Below are positions 1 to 12,169 of a DNA stretch of 64,000 nucleotides, one piece after another (within the stretch, counting starts at the first letter, position 1; each line of letters begins with the position of its first letter). The stretch is from positions 23,408,848 through 23,472,847 of the forward strand of contig CM064657.1 of assembly GCA_032717465.1 (NCBI GenBank), read 5' to 3'. The notes beneath the pieces were generated by a model. It saw nothing but the letters and a program-made list of their open reading frames with translations. It did no database searches and was not told where the DNA came from. The translations under genes were made by a program, and so were the position numbers. Source of the DNA: Coenobita brevimanus. Its lineage: Eukaryota > Arthropoda > Malacostraca > Decapoda > Coenobitidae.

Positions 1-101
1 CGTTTTTGTGTTGTGGTGTGCAGACATGACCGGTATCGTTTATTTACATGCTTCAGCAACGAATTTTTATATTGTTTTTATTTAGGTGTGACTGATTTCT
101 T

Positions 102-144
<43 letters not shown>

Positions 145-466
145 AAGACGATGATTATATTCAGCTCAGGAGAAACCTCTCTTACATCTTTAGTATAGAA
201 ACATCGTTTTATTTTTATTTTGACTGACGGCAAAGTTGTATTCATCCCCCCCACCTTTTGACCCCTTCAGTAAGTGTACTATTGTCTCTGAAGGTAAGCA
301 CATATTTGCAGTGGTTTGTCACCCACAGAGTGATCAGTGAACCTTCAGCAACTTCAGATCGAAGACTTTTTTTTTTTTTTAGCAAACTCTAAATTATTTA
401 AATTTGTTTACTGCCGGATGATTCTCTTTATAGTATGGGAGATCCTTCGTAGTGGAGGCGTTTGAA
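1..466. repeat. Poly(T) tracts and two degenerate R1 repeat copies
   Basis: A T-tract lies at about 107-139 and another at 367-380. A partial R1 copy in + orientation sits at about 145-190, with the core ATTATATTCAGCTCAGGAG. A second lies at about 405-466 (ACTGCCGGATGATTC ... CTTCGTAGTGGAGG). See the R1 entry at 61583-61682 for the family description. No coding potential is recognised. Confidence 0.4.
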
Positions 467-469
467 ATA

Positions 470-1092
470 ATTACCACGAACTCCTTCAGTACGATTAATT
501 TTTTTCTAGTTAGGGACTTTTTTCCCGCAGCTATTCTCGCTCCCGCCAGATTTAAGCCTGGGGGAGGGTACAGTGTTGCTTCAGAGTCATCATCAGGAGG
601 AGATTTTTATGAGTTCAGTTTACATCCTGATTATATCCTGTATTGTATGAATTCTGTTGTTATATATACGACAATTATTTATTAAATGTTGTTATTACTT
701 GTTCGATTACTTTCTTGCGTCATTCAGCTTACGTACTTCTTCCTTCTCGTGCATAATGGTGGAGTAATTGAAATTCACCTGAACCTAACCTAACCAAGGT
801 ATAATCTGGCTATACCTGTGCATAATTAAGCTAAGTTAGAGAAATTGATAGCGAGTAGGCTTCCTGATGGTAGAGGAGTAGGAGAAAGAGGAGGAAGAGG
901 ACGAGCACAAGGAGAAAGAGGAGGAACAGGAAGAAATGAAAGTGGCACAGTTGAGGGAGTTAATCGTAGGACCGTGGGAGGGCCGTGTCAGCCTGGGTAT
1001 GTGGCCCTGGGGTGCCCTCCGTCACGCCCCGACGATTGGCACCGCGACGGGGGACCAACGGACGGGGCGGGGCCGGGGGGACGGGGTGCATA

Positions 1093-1096
<4 letters not shown>
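470..1096. other. No recognised gene; G/A-rich segment
   Basis: The stretch holds a short CCTAA-type tract (about 783-797) and a purine-rich block at about 868-940 that runs into GC-rich sequence at 960-1090. Short open frames here have no recognisable domain. Confidence 0.4.

Positions 1097-1142
<46 letters not shown>
1097..1142. repeat. (GA)n microsatellite
   Basis: Uninterrupted GA dinucleotides, ending in GAAAGAAAG. Confidence 0.95.
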
Positions 1143-1146
<4 letters not shown>

Positions 1147-1169
1147 AAGAGATTACATGTCAAGCATAG

Positions 1170-1934
1170 CTTGATGGCTCAGATGCGGACATGCCGATAG
1201 TTGGTAATTTTAATTTAGAAACTGAGTACAGTGTACTGTAAAGATGAGTAAATGTTCGTGTAAAGACTGAAACTCTAAATGTTTAAGAGGGATACTTGTT
1301 CAGTTAAGTTACGGCTTATAAAACTGAAATGCTAAGTAATTACTTAGGATATGTGACAGTATAGTGCTCTAATTGTGTTAGTTTGAGTCATTTAAGGTGC
1401 GGCGGGGTTAGGTAGGATGCTGATTAGGTTGTGTTTGTGGGCTAGTGCTATGAACGATTATGAGAGTGACGTGGGGTTATTGTGTGTGCTTGTTGTTGGC
1501 ATAAAACCTGGTGCCATGATATAAGTTGATTATAAAACAGAGAGGTTTTGAAGGTGGGGTGTACTCATGAGAAACAAAAGAAGAGCAGAATGGAATAAAA
1601 ACATTATCTGACTATCAGATTATACTATTTTGAGTATTGTATAGGCACAGGTGTTATATCTAAAGCTTTATTGAATACAGTTTTAGACAAGTACCGGTAT
1701 CATGTGTTTACATAACTCCATCGTTGTTTGCCTTTAACTTGTTGGTCGTTAGACTGAGTCTGCAGTGTGATGATAGTCAAGTGATTTTTGACTGTTCAGA
1801 GCACCTAATATGATTTACCATTTTATCTGTTCGACACCAACTCTTTAACCACTACGCTGCAAGGAATAGTTCCTTTAATCTTTCCTTCTCATCAGATATG
1901 CAGAAGCTTTAAAGAAGGTAGCTCTACCTGTTAT
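1170..1934. other. Unannotated stretch, no gene seen
   Basis: Mixed-composition sequence without long open frames, recognisable repeats or RNA genes. Confidence 0.4.
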
Positions 1935-2285
1935 CGGTAACTTAACCACCTGCCAGTTAGTAAAATTATAACAATATCTTTTCTTATATGGAACTAAGAT
2001 CAGTACTGGTGCTTCTCCGCCGCAGTATCTTGTTATCTACTTTCTGGAAGCCTTGAAGAAAGTAACTCTTACAATACATGTCAGTAGCCTCGCCCCAAAC
2101 AGCAGATAAAATAGTTATACGATACCTTTTTGTCTAATGAGTGGAAACTAAGGATAATACCAGTTTCTCGTCGCCACAATGTCTTTTCATCAACCGTATA
2201 GGAAAGCCTTATGGAAAACAAGTAGTTGTTCTCAGTAACCTCGTCCCCAGCCAGTAGGTAAAATTGCATCAGTACCTTCCACCGT
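1935..2285. repeat. Degenerate tandem repeat, unit about 150 bp
   Basis: Three diverged units can be aligned by eye. Each starts near a segment like TAACC-CC-CAGTAGGTAAAAT (about 1938, 2085 and 2237). Each then shows a CAGTACTGG/ATACCAG segment, a CGCCGCAGTATCTT-like stretch and a GGAAGCCTT-GAA stretch. Similarity is moderate, so the array is old. Confidence 0.5.
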
Positions 2286-2444
2286 GGAGGCAAGGGAAGA
2301 CGAGCGGGTAGCGGACATGTGTAACAGATGCAAATGTTCAGGTAAACTGGTCCCCACTGAGTCATGCAGCATCCGGCTCTCAGGACTGTCCTCTCCTGTG
2401 GCCTTTCCGTCTTCCCAGTTAGCAGAGCCCAGGGCCCACACCCA

Positions 2445-2535
2445 TCTCACATTAATACCAGTAACTTTTTTTTTCCTCTCGTTCTTCATATTGCAGCCCC
2501 CACAGTGCAAGACCCATCTCACGTAAATGCCCATA
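2445..2535. repeat. Degenerate repeat also seen at 3095-3235
   Basis: The segment ATTAATACCAGTAAC-TTTTT-CTCGTTCTTC is echoed at 3150-3190 as GAATACCCGTAAC-TTTTT, with TTTCTCGTTCTTATCTC just before it. A minor local repeat. Confidence 0.35.
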
Positions 2536-2536
2536 A

Positions 2537-2584
<48 letters not shown>

Positions 2585-2625
2585 CATTATTATTATTATT
2601 ATTATTATTATTAATATTATTATTT
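2534..2625. repeat. (ATT)n trinucleotide repeat
   Basis: Near-perfect TTA units, interrupted once by TCA. GTT and GTA triplets follow to about 2723. Confidence 0.9.
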
Positions 2626-3035
2626 TTGCTGTTGCTGTTGTTGTTTTTATTATTAATGTTTTCATCAGTAGTAGTAGTAGTAGTAGCAGTCGTAGTAGCT
2701 GAATTAGTAGTAGTAATAGTATACATTTACTAGCATTTGCACGCAAAAATTTTGCGGGACTAACTAATAGCCTTTACATCACAAAATGTTTGCATACACC
2801 ATTATCTTTGTATCCGTACCGTTATTGAGGCCACAATGACCAGTTCTGACCAAAAAGTCGAAAAGTTATTTTCAAATGTTTTCGCGTGTCGCTATTTCCG
2901 ATAATTTCGCACTGTTCCGTCACTCGTGATCGACAAAATTTGTGTTTGGTATTTTTCTGACACTCCCTGGACTTTCCCCGACCTAATACAAAAAGAATAT
3001 TTATTACCGTTCTCGTTAACGAAACGAAAACACAC

Positions 3036-3070
3036 ACCCACCCACCCACCCACCCACCCACACACACACA
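3036..3070. repeat. (CACC)n and (CA)n short repeat
   Basis: ACCC tetramers flanked by CA dinucleotides. Confidence 0.85.
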
Positions 3071-3313
3071 GCTTGACTTTATTATTTAGCTGAAATAATT
3101 TTTTCATTCTCGTTCTCCATAGTCTCACCTGCAACTTTTTCTTTCTCGTTCTTATCTCACATGAATACCCGTAACTTTTTTGTTTTCCTAGTCGTACCTC
3201 ATAATCTCTCATAAATCCTGGTCACGTCTAATGGCCACTCGTGTTCTTCATATTTAAACGTAGGACTTTATATTTTCTTCTGCTGCCTTCGTGGAATGTT
3301 AGTTTGCACGAGA

Positions 3314-3316
<3 letters not shown>

Positions 3317-3350
<34 letters not shown>
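3317..3350. repeat. Poly(T) tract
   Basis: 34 consecutive T bases. Confidence 0.9.
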
Positions 3351-3352
<2 letters not shown>

Positions 3353-3544
3353 GTAGAGGTTTTATATATACCCTACATTAACCCCATCGCTGCGAGAAGC
3401 TTATCCCAACTTAAATCATCTGGAGGTTAACACAAAATAGGTATCTGAACTGAAGTGGTTGAGAAAGCTGCAGCGTGCAATAATAACGTGCAGGAAATGT
3501 CCCACATTTCAATTACCATGCCTGGTACTACACTCCTTTTACAC

Positions 3545-3745
3545 ATACTAGACCTAAAATTGACCTCCCTCCATCTTGAATGCTCACCTGTTACAATGGA
3601 TGAACACTGGAATGTGGATCTCGTCACGAAAGTGCTGTGGAGAGAACTTAGAGCCGTAATATTGTCTTATTCTGCAATCGAATTGTGTGAAATTAGCTGC
3701 AAAGGGACGACAGTCTGCGCAAGGTTAGCGAGAAAAGAGTAAAAT
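3545..3745 (+). repeat. Dispersed repeat pair member A
   Basis: The segment aligns with 44812-45000 on the same strand. Shared blocks include GACCTAAAATTG, CTCCATCTTGA, a TTGTC-TTTCTGC block and TGAAAT-AGC. Identity looks like about 65-70% by eye. The 95-codon open frame over it (3455-3742) has no recognised domain, and the 44.8-kb partner carries no matching open frame. Confidence 0.5.
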
Positions 3746-3840
3746 ATTAAAGACCTATCATCGACTTATGTGATTTTTTTTTTTTTTTTTTTTTTTTTTG
3801 TAAAGAGCGACATGTTAAGGATAACGAAAACAGGAATCGT

Positions 3841-4290
3841 AAAGCTTTATGTACATAAGAACACAAAAAGGGAGGATGACTGCAGTAGGCCAGTTGGCCC
3901 ATGCTAGGCAGCTCCGAAAAGAGTAACTGACCTATTAGAAGGATATCAAAAAAGAAGGCTCTTCCCCACCCTCCAAACCCTCCAGCTGAAGCCAGCCGGA
4001 AAAAGTCAGAAGGAACGCCACAGCAGTATAGAAGAACTGGCGTGGACATCTTATATATAGGAAAGTGTGCAAGGAGAAAGGGAGACTATCATAATGTAAC
4101 CTGAAAAGAAAAAAGGATGAATTAGTACTGGTTATAAGATTTGTTTTTTATTATACCCAGCCCTTTTTTGTCATATGCTTATTTAGGCCATGCTTGAAAC
4201 TCTTAATGAAAGGAGCCGCTTATTCCAATCGTTTACTACTCCATTACCAAACCAGTTTCTACTTGTTTCTTTACTAAACTAAATCTAAAA
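3841..4290. repeat. Dispersed repeat of a kind seen in decapod sequence
   Basis: It contains GTACATAAGAACAC, then GCCAGTTGGCCCATG and GGCAGCTCC (about 3850-3915). Further on are TTGAAACTCTTAATG and AACCAGTTTCTACTTG-TTCTTTACTAAA-TAAA (about 4195-4285). From memory these blocks recur together in decapod genomic and cDNA sequences. I cannot assign it to a transposon class. Confidence 0.4.
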
Positions 4291-4787
4291 CTTTTACTTT
4301 TGCATCATTCGATTTTTCACTTAGCACCTCATGCTGAAATCTCCAATGACACTATCAGTAATTCCATTATAATTATAATTCGCCGAGCTAATGAAATGAC
4401 ACTAATCCACGTCAGTATTGTTCATCAGCTTAGCAGTACTTCATTAGGTTCTGACACGGTCTCGGGACGATGTAAAGGAACTACTGACCGCAGTAATACA
4501 TGTGAAATTTCTGCTTATTATCATCATTATACAAAGCTTGGAATATTCTGTCACTCTAGCGCCAGTGCTGTCTGCTCATGGTTACTGGGAGAGATAGGGT
4601 CGAATTATTCTTGCTGATTAAGTGCAGTTTCTGCTGTGGAGTATGCTGAGTGCATTTACACTGATCATCACTAACGACCCCACGCGCCTCGCCAGGAACT
4701 GTTTGCTTACTATGACCTGAAGCGAGCGACCCTTGCTTTTTTTCACCCTCACCTCATTCTTAAATGACTGAGTGGGCAGGGCCGGTG

Positions 4788-4972
<185 letters not shown>

Positions 4973-5149
4973 CACTGTTTGCTACCGCCTTACGATCTTA
5001 TTCAACTTAGGAGTGGTTTCCCGTCACGTCAGGGTCACTGCAGTCTTCAGTTAACTTTTTGAGACGTAAGAAATTTTACCTACTTTCAATTAGCTATTTT
5101 CCGGCGGTTTTATTCAAATGAGAGGAGACATACCTTAGTGAAGGGATTA

Positions 5150-5690
5150 CAGTACCTCCTAATCTGAGTGGAGGTGAGAGAGTGTAGGTGTGGGGAGGGA
5201 GGGGGGGTGGAGAGGATCAGGGAGGGTCCAGCTGAGATGTGGCTCCTTGGGGCTCTCAGCCGGCAGGGTAGGGGATCAGACCAGGGTAGGGGGCAGAGCG
5301 GGGAGAGCAGAGAGGCAGAGGGAGAAGAGGGTTGGTTAGGTAGAGCAGAATAAGGGAAGTAGAGGGGTGGCATGGCAAGGCAGGACAGGGCAGGGCAGAT
5401 CAGAGCAGAGCTAACAGAAGGACGGTAGGGCAAGATAGAGCAGGGTAGGGCAAAGTAAGGCAGGGAGAACAGAGCGGCGACTGGGAGAGCAGGTAGGGCA
5501 AGGAGAGAGAAGTGCGGCAGGATCGGGCAAACCTGGGGTGAGCCTACAGGGACGGCAGGATAGGGCATGGCAGGGGATAGGAGAGCAGAGGGATGGCAAG
5601 GAAGGGTAAACGAGAGGAGAAGAGGGATAGCAGGGCAGGGAAAGGGAGAGTGAAGCCGAGGTGTGGCAGGGATGAGTCTACTGCCATGTG
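5150..5690. repeat. G/A-rich degenerate minisatellite
   Basis: Variants of GGGCAGGGCAGAGCAG and GGTAGGGCAAG recur irregularly. The + strand is strongly purine-rich. A 152-codon open frame on the minus strand is a consequence of this composition. Confidence 0.6.
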
Positions 5691-6180
5691 TTCTTATTAC
5701 TGTGTTGCTGGCCTTGTGTTTCTGTGTTGTGCCACTGCCTTTCGTTTGTGGTCTTGAGTTTCTGTGGTCTGCTACTGGCTTTTTGTTTTATGGTCCTATC
5801 TTTCTGTGTTGTGTTAATGGCTTTTTTTTATAGCCTTGTTTTGGTGTGTTGTGTTACCAGGTTTTGTGTTATTGCCTCTTATTATATTCCTGTATGTTGT
5901 TGGCCTTGTATTTCTTTTTTGTGTTTTTTATTATATTTTGTCTGTTGTGATGAGGGCCCTGTGTTTCTGTCCAGTGCCTTGCTGTCTCGTGTTTCTAATA
6001 CTGTGCTGATGGAGTTGTCTTTCTGTACTGTGTTACTGGTTTTGTGTTCCAGTGTTGTGCAGCTGGCTTTTGGTTATTCATGTGTTGTGCTACGACCTTT
6101 TATATTTGTTGTGTTGTGTTAGTGGGTTGGTGTTTGTGTTTTTATGTTGTGTTATTGTGTTAAGTTCTAGTTAGTTTGAG
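5690..6180. repeat. T/G-rich degenerate tandem repeat, about 40-bp period
   Basis: Diverged units resemble CTTGTGTTTCTGTGTTGTG followed by TTACTGGC-TTTTG. The open frame at 5688-6122 reads as hydrophobic, Cys-rich repeats and I do not consider it a gene. Confidence 0.5.
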
Positions 6181-6497
6181 GTTGCTTGGACGATGATGTG
6201 TTTGTAGTGTTGTTTTACAATTGTGTTGTGTGGCTAACTCCTTTGTAATAGCTATAACAGAAAGAGAGAGAGAGAGAGTTTAACGCGACAATTATCAGTA
6301 AAAGAGGGATGAGGGGGAGGCAACGCAATGACAGAAGATATCGTCGAAGAGATGGTATATGTATTAGAGAGAGAGAGAGAGAGATAATATTATAAAGACG
6401 GAAAGCAATTTACAGTGTGCGCAAGGGAATAAAAAGAGAATCATGCAGAACATCATGGACACTTCCTCAAAGCACATACCGGGAACCTCCGCCGCAA

Positions 6498-6594
6498 TTA
6501 ACCATTTCAGGCCAAACGTCATAGTTGTTATAATTTGTTCAAATCAGGTAATTATTATCGGCGTACGGGAAGACCTCTTACACTGAAGGGGTTA
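6498..6594 (+). repeat. R1 repeat copy with both ends
   Basis: It begins TTAACCATTTCAGGCC and ends GACCTCTTACACTGAAGG followed by GGTTAG. Length is about 97 bp. The ends are inverted relative to each other, as in other R1 copies. Confidence 0.6.
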
Positions 6595-6599
6595 GTGAA

Positions 6600-6706
6600 A
6601 ACTGGACCTGACACCTCCAGCTTCAGAAGTCAGCCCAAACCATAATGGAAGCGCCTAGTGGTAGCGAAAATGAATCTACACGGCGTCCTCGTAGTGAAAG
6701 GCTTAA
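6600..6706 (-). repeat. R1 repeat copy
   Basis: It shows the R1 elements in reverse order: AGTGGTAGCGAAAATGAA, then GTCCTCGTAGTGAAAGGC and a closing TTAA. It lies directly beside the copy at 6498-6594. Confidence 0.5.
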
Positions 6707-6897
6707 CAGATCATGTAATTACGTAAGAAGTTTCGCAACCCTCTTTTCTCAGCGATTTGTTTTGCACATTAGACCTTATTCTTTCTCTGTACGGTCAGGC
6801 TTTTTTTTTTATTTATTCTGGTTCCAAACGATTTTATTCAGTGTCGGGCACATTCCGTGTGGAAAAGGAGCTAATAAAGCATCTGTTTAAGCTTTTT

Positions 6898-6989
6898 AGT
6901 TCGGAAGGTCTCTCCCAGGCCGAGTAAAATCCTTTGGTGACAACACCAACAGCAAAACGTAAAAGACTTCATCGAAGTGGATGGGTTAA
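6898..6989 (-). repeat. R1 repeat copy
   Basis: Contains GGAAGGTCTCTCCCAGGC, GAGTAAAATC, a CAACAGCAAAA segment and ATCGAAGTGGATGGGTTAA at the end. Confidence 0.6.
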
Positions 6990-6999
6990 TGTCGGTATT

Positions 7000-7705
<706 letters not shown>

Positions 7706-7951
7706 GCGCGCATACGTTTGGTCACCCTTTCATGTAATGCAGATTGGAAGTCGCTCGAAATAGTACCTGTTGTTTCTTTCTTTCTTTCTTTTTTTTTTTT
7801 GCCGTAGTTTACTTATGATCTGCACTATTTTTTTTTTTGTCAGGATAATTGCCGTATTTTAGCTCCTCTTCAAAATATTTATTTATTTATGCTACTGTGA
7901 TGTAGTTTCAGCGTTTGGTGGCATTTAAACTAGAGTTCTTGTCTTGTAGCG

Positions 7952-7967
7952 ATTATTATTATTATTG

Positions 7968-8018
<51 letters not shown>
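7952..8018. repeat. (ATT)n trinucleotide repeat
   Basis: ATT units with one GTT variant. Confidence 0.9.
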
Positions 8019-8139
8019 GGGAGCCTTGTTGTTCTTTAATAATCTTCGTTTTAACTTAACTGCATTTGTGGATTGATTAGCCGCTCGTGGTAATATTTTG
8101 ACTAAATTTAGCTTTGACCCTTAAAACAACGGCTGATCA

Positions 8140-8164
8140 GAGAGAGAGAGAGAGAGAGAGAGAG
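8140..8164. repeat. (GA)n microsatellite
   Basis: Twelve GA dinucleotides. Confidence 0.9.
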
Positions 8165-8339
8165 TTATGTCTGACCTTCCTGTATCGCCACGTACTACCC
8201 TTTGTAATGTGAGATACAGACTGAGCATATATGACCCTTACGATCCAGGTGTTCCGTAACTGACTGTGAACCGATGAGGGCTTGTTTACACTTTTGCCCA
8301 CTCTGTTTTAATAATATCGCGGTTAATATCTTTGAGGGG

Positions 8340-8735
8340 GAGTATTTGAGAGGCGGTTTTAAAGAGAAAGGGAAGAGACATGAACAAAGGGACGAAAAGG
8401 AGAATGGAAAGAGAAGTAGGAAAGGAAGAGAGAGGGAGGAAGAACATGATAGGGAGAAAGAGAGGAGGAGGAGGAGGAGGAGGGAAGAGGAGAGGGAGAG
8501 GCAGGGCGACAAGAAGAGGGTGAGGGTGAATTAAGAGTGAATGCTAGGGACTCCATACAAGAGGGGTGACAGACAGGCTGGCGAGGAGAGAGAGAGAGAG
8601 AGAGAGAGGAGGTAGACAGACTTTATGTGTGGAGGGGGGGAAAGAGGGGGTTGAGAAAGAAAGCTGGAAATGACAAGAGAGAAAAGTGTAAACAGGAGAG
8701 AGAAGGAAGTGAAAGGTAGAGACAGTGCGGAGAGA
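8340..8735. repeat. Polypurine tract on the + strand
   Basis: Almost continuous A/G sequence with few pyrimidines, including (GA)n at 8587-8608. Ser/Leu-rich open frames on the minus strand reflect this composition. Confidence 0.75.
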
Positions 8736-8739
8736 TGAA

Positions 8740-9345
8740 GAGGTCGAGTGATATGCCGCAGGTTTTTGTCCTGGGGGAAAGACGGTGCCAACTCCCACTT
8801 CACTACCTGGTGTGGTGTACTAAGGCGCTATTGCCGTCGGTTGTTGGTTGGTTTTCACCTGACGGAACTGGGCCACTACCACGACTTGCATACTATTTCG
8901 TCGTTGTCTGAAATTCGATGTGCCCTAGTTAGGAGTTAGGAGTGCGTCTCCTTGGTCACTAGGCAAAGCCACCCAGCCACCTTTCACTGAGACTTTGCTT
9001 AATGATCCTGACTGAAAGGAGGTATGATTTTCCGTCGATGGCTTAATAATTTTGGTATAACAATACACTCTTCGTTTTTTCTGCTACCTTCAGATGATGT
9101 GATGAAACTTACGAAAATCCCCTCATTGTTGGAAAGGTTAATGAAGAACGTATATAAACCTTTCTTTAGAAAAAAGTCTCCTTGAGCTGATAAAATCCTC
9201 TGAATTTAGCAAAGAATAAGATAAAAACAATCATTATGAATTTGTTAAATGCCGTGGACTACGGCAGCCTGGCCTCAGGCCCTGTATCCGGCGAGGGGTA
9301 ATACGGTGTTGGCCATTTTATTACGAAAATATATAGACGCAGTCC
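8740..9345. other. No recognised gene
   Basis: Mixed sequence. A short R1-like fragment (CTCCTTGAGCTGATAAAATC) is at about 9177-9196. No open frame of interest. Confidence 0.4.
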
Positions 9346-9347
9346 TC

Positions 9348-9629
9348 GTAAAGTCTGATTATCTGTCTATAGCCCGACGCCCTAATCCCGCAAATGGTGG
9401 CCGCAGACAAAACGCCTCCGAGTCGCTGTCACCCACTATTTGACTGCCCTCCCCCCAACCCACTCCCCCTTCCCTCATATACCTCTCAACTCCATCCCTC
9501 CACCACATCCTTGGTCTCCACCATTCTCTCCCTCCCTCCACCTCACCTACATACACCCTTCTAGTCAGTCTTTCATTCTCCATTCTCTCCACATGTCCAA
9601 ACCACCTCAGTGTATTTCTTTGTAAAGTC
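9348..9629 (-). pseudogene. 5'-truncated LINE 3' end with 8-bp target-site duplication
   Basis: The minus strand encodes only the last part of a non-LTR retrotransposon ORF2. It reads RNTLRWFGHVERM, then ERLTRRVYVGEVEGG and RPRMWWRDGVERYM, a C-terminal signature of LINE reverse transcriptase proteins. The same protein end is encoded at 23105-23700 and 29600-29840, so the three belong to one family. The octamer GTAAAGTC occurs at 9348-9355 and again at 9622-9629, exactly flanking the element, as target-primed reverse transcription would leave. The 3' end (lower coordinates) carries a degraded tail, CTATAGACAGATAATC on the minus strand, where the other copies end in ATAG units. The clade is uncertain. 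Its function was retrotransposition; this copy is far too short to act. Confidence 0.75.
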
Positions 9630-9636
9630 ATTATGT

Positions 9637-9755
9637 TTAATTCCTTCAGTATGATGATGCATTTGTTTATCAGTGTATTCCTCCTCTCCTGAGTGATTTT
9701 ACTCAGTTTGAAAAAAAAAAAAAAGAAAAAAAAAAAAAACGTTTGAAAGGGTTAA
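9637..9755 (+). repeat. R1 repeat copy with TTAA at both ends
   Basis: Starts TTAATTCCTTCAGTATGATG and ends ACGTTTGAAAGGGTTAA, with CTCAGTTTG-like core remnants and an expanded A-tract. It lies 8 bp beyond the LINE at 9348-9629. Confidence 0.55.
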
Positions 9756-9775
9756 TATAGGCCAAAGGTTACTCC

Positions 9776-11955
9776 TCCAGTTTTGACCCAGTGGGGTCAA
9801 GGTCATTGTAAGAAACAGTAGAAGGATAGTAGTGACTCTCCAGAGGACAGTAGACGAAACTTGGCGGACCGATTCTCAAGAGTTCATTAGTCTCCACCTG
9901 TTACATAGGTGGAAACTATTGTTTTCGCTGGTATTATTATTATTCCCGGCTCAGAGTCTCGCGACGATTCCAGGAGAACCAGAGACTGCGCGAGGAATCT
10001 GAAGGGTCCAGGTTATGTGTCCTTGCATGGGCCATTGCTGATAGAAAAAAATTCAATTCTTTTATGCACAGTGGAAGGGCATGTCAGGAAGTGTTATGTC
10101 AGTATTATGTTGTGAACGATATAAGTTGATGGTGCCTACAGATTTCAGTGGGACCTGTGCATGGAATCTGATTTGCCCAGGTTATGTGTCCTGGTATGGG
10201 CCATTGCTGATAGAAAATAATAATCCAAACCTCCCCAATGGGGTCAAGGTCGTTGTAAAAAAACAGTATGTGGAGATCAGTGACTGTCCAGAGGACAGTT
10301 ACAAAGTTATAGTAATTGTTAGTCTCCATCTGTTACATAGTTGGAGACTTGTCGCTTGCTGGTATTATTATTATTATTATTCTGGCCTCAGAGTCTCGCA
10401 ACGAATCCGAAAGAATCGGAGGCTGTGTGAGGAGTCTGAAGGGCCCAGGTTATGTTTCCTGGCATGGGCCATTGCTGATGGAAAAAATCCAAATCCTTTA
10501 TGCACAATGGAAGGGCATTCAGAAAGTGCCATATCTGTATTATGTTATGAATGAGATTAGTTGATCGTGTCAGTTGGAGATTTCAATGAAACCCGTGCAA
10601 GGAATCTGAATTGCCCAGGTTATTTGTCCTGCTGATAGAAAAAAATCCAAATCTCCCCAAAGGGGTCAAGGTCATTAAAGAAACAGTAGGTGGAGACTAG
10701 TGAAAGTCCACAGGACAGTTACAGAGTTTTGGTTAGTCTGCACCTATTGCATAGTGAAGACTATTGTTTTTGCTGGTATTATTATTATTCCGGCCTCGAT
10801 CTCGCGACAATTCCAGGAGAACCAGAGGCTGCAGAAGGAATCTGAGAGACCCAAGTTATGTGTCCTGGCATGGGCCATTGCTGATAGAAAAGAATCTAAA
10901 TCCTTTATGCACAGTGGAAGGGCATGTCAGAAAGGGTGATATCAGTATTATATTGTGAACGAGATAAGTTGATGGTGTCTACAGATTTCAATGGGACCTG
11001 TGCAAGAAATCTAATTTGCCCAGGTTATGTTTCCTGGTATGGGCCAGTGCTGATAGAGAAAATTCCAAACCTTCCCAATGGGGTCAAAGTCATTGTAAAA
11101 AACAGTAGGTGGAGACCAGTGACTGTCCAGAGGACAGTTACAGAATTCTAGCCCTTGTTAGTCTCCACCTGTTACATACTGTACTGTAGTTGGAGACTTG
11201 TTTTTGCTGTTATATATTATTATTATTATTATTCCGGCCTCAGAGTCTTGCATCGATTCCAGGAGAACAGGAAGCTGTGTGAGGCATCTGAAGGGTCCAA
11301 GTTATGTGTCCTGGCATGGGCCGTTGCTGATGGAAAAATCCAAATCCTGTATGTGGAATGGAAGGGCATGTCAGAAAGTGCCATATCTGTATTATGTTAT
11401 GAGTGAGATTAGTTGGTCGTGTCTGCTGGAGATTTCAATGTTACCTGTGCAAGGAATCTGAATTGCCCAGGTTATGTGTCCTGGTATGGGCCATTGCTGA
11501 TTTAAAAAATCCAAATATCCCCAATGGGGTCAAGGTCATTAAGGAAACAGTAGGTGGAGACTAGTCACTACCTGCAGGGCAGTTACAGAGTTTTAGTTAG
11601 TCTTCACCAATTACATAGTGGAGACTAATCTTTTTGCTGGCATTATTATTCCAGTCTCAGCGTCTCGCTACGATTCCAGGAGAACCAGAGGCTGTGGAAG
11701 GAATCTGAAAGGCCTAGGTTATGTGTCCTGGCATGGGTCATTGCTGGTAGAAAAGAAATCCAAATCCTTTACGTGCAGTGGCAGAAAGAGTCATATGAGT
11801 ATTGCAAGTGAACAAGATTAAGTGGTCATGTCTTCTGGAGATTTCAACGGGACATGAGTAAGTAATCTGATAAATATCTCCCCAGTAGGGTCAAATCATT
11901 GTAAGAAACAGTAGGCGGAGACTAGTAAATGTCCACAGGACAGTTACATAGCTGC
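9776..11955 (+). repeat. Tandem array, about 425-bp units each made of two related halves
   Basis: The landmark GTCTCCACCTGTTACATA or a variant recurs at about 9889, 10321, 10735, 11160 and 11599, giving spacings of 414-439 bp. Within each unit a second landmark, GGTTATGTGTCCTGG followed by ATGGGCCATTGCTGAT, occurs twice about 170 bp apart, so the unit is an ancient dimer. Each unit also holds two short inverted repeats: GTCTCCAC ... GTGGAGAC, and CTGTCCAGAGGACAG. A short (ATT)n tract is present in most units. Open frames of 60-157 codons recur because the units are similar; none matches a known protein. Confidence 0.85.
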
Positions 11956-12169
11956 GATTTGGTTTTGTAGGAAGGTCAAGGAAACATAATGCAGTCTTAG
12001 TTACTAGAAGTGCATTATTTCAAATTGTTTTGTGAATATCAGTCCAGGCAGGAATGTTATTCGGAAGAAGATAAGGAAAATGACTGAGAATCGCGCCGAG
12101 CTGACACAGTCTAGATTCAAACTGTTTAGTCACGAGAAAAGCAAAGGTACAGGATTGCAGAGAAGCAGG

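Noticed and set aside
3455..3742. A 95-codon frame as a small host gene
   Set aside because: It overlaps a dispersed repeat whose second copy at 44.8 kb is not open.
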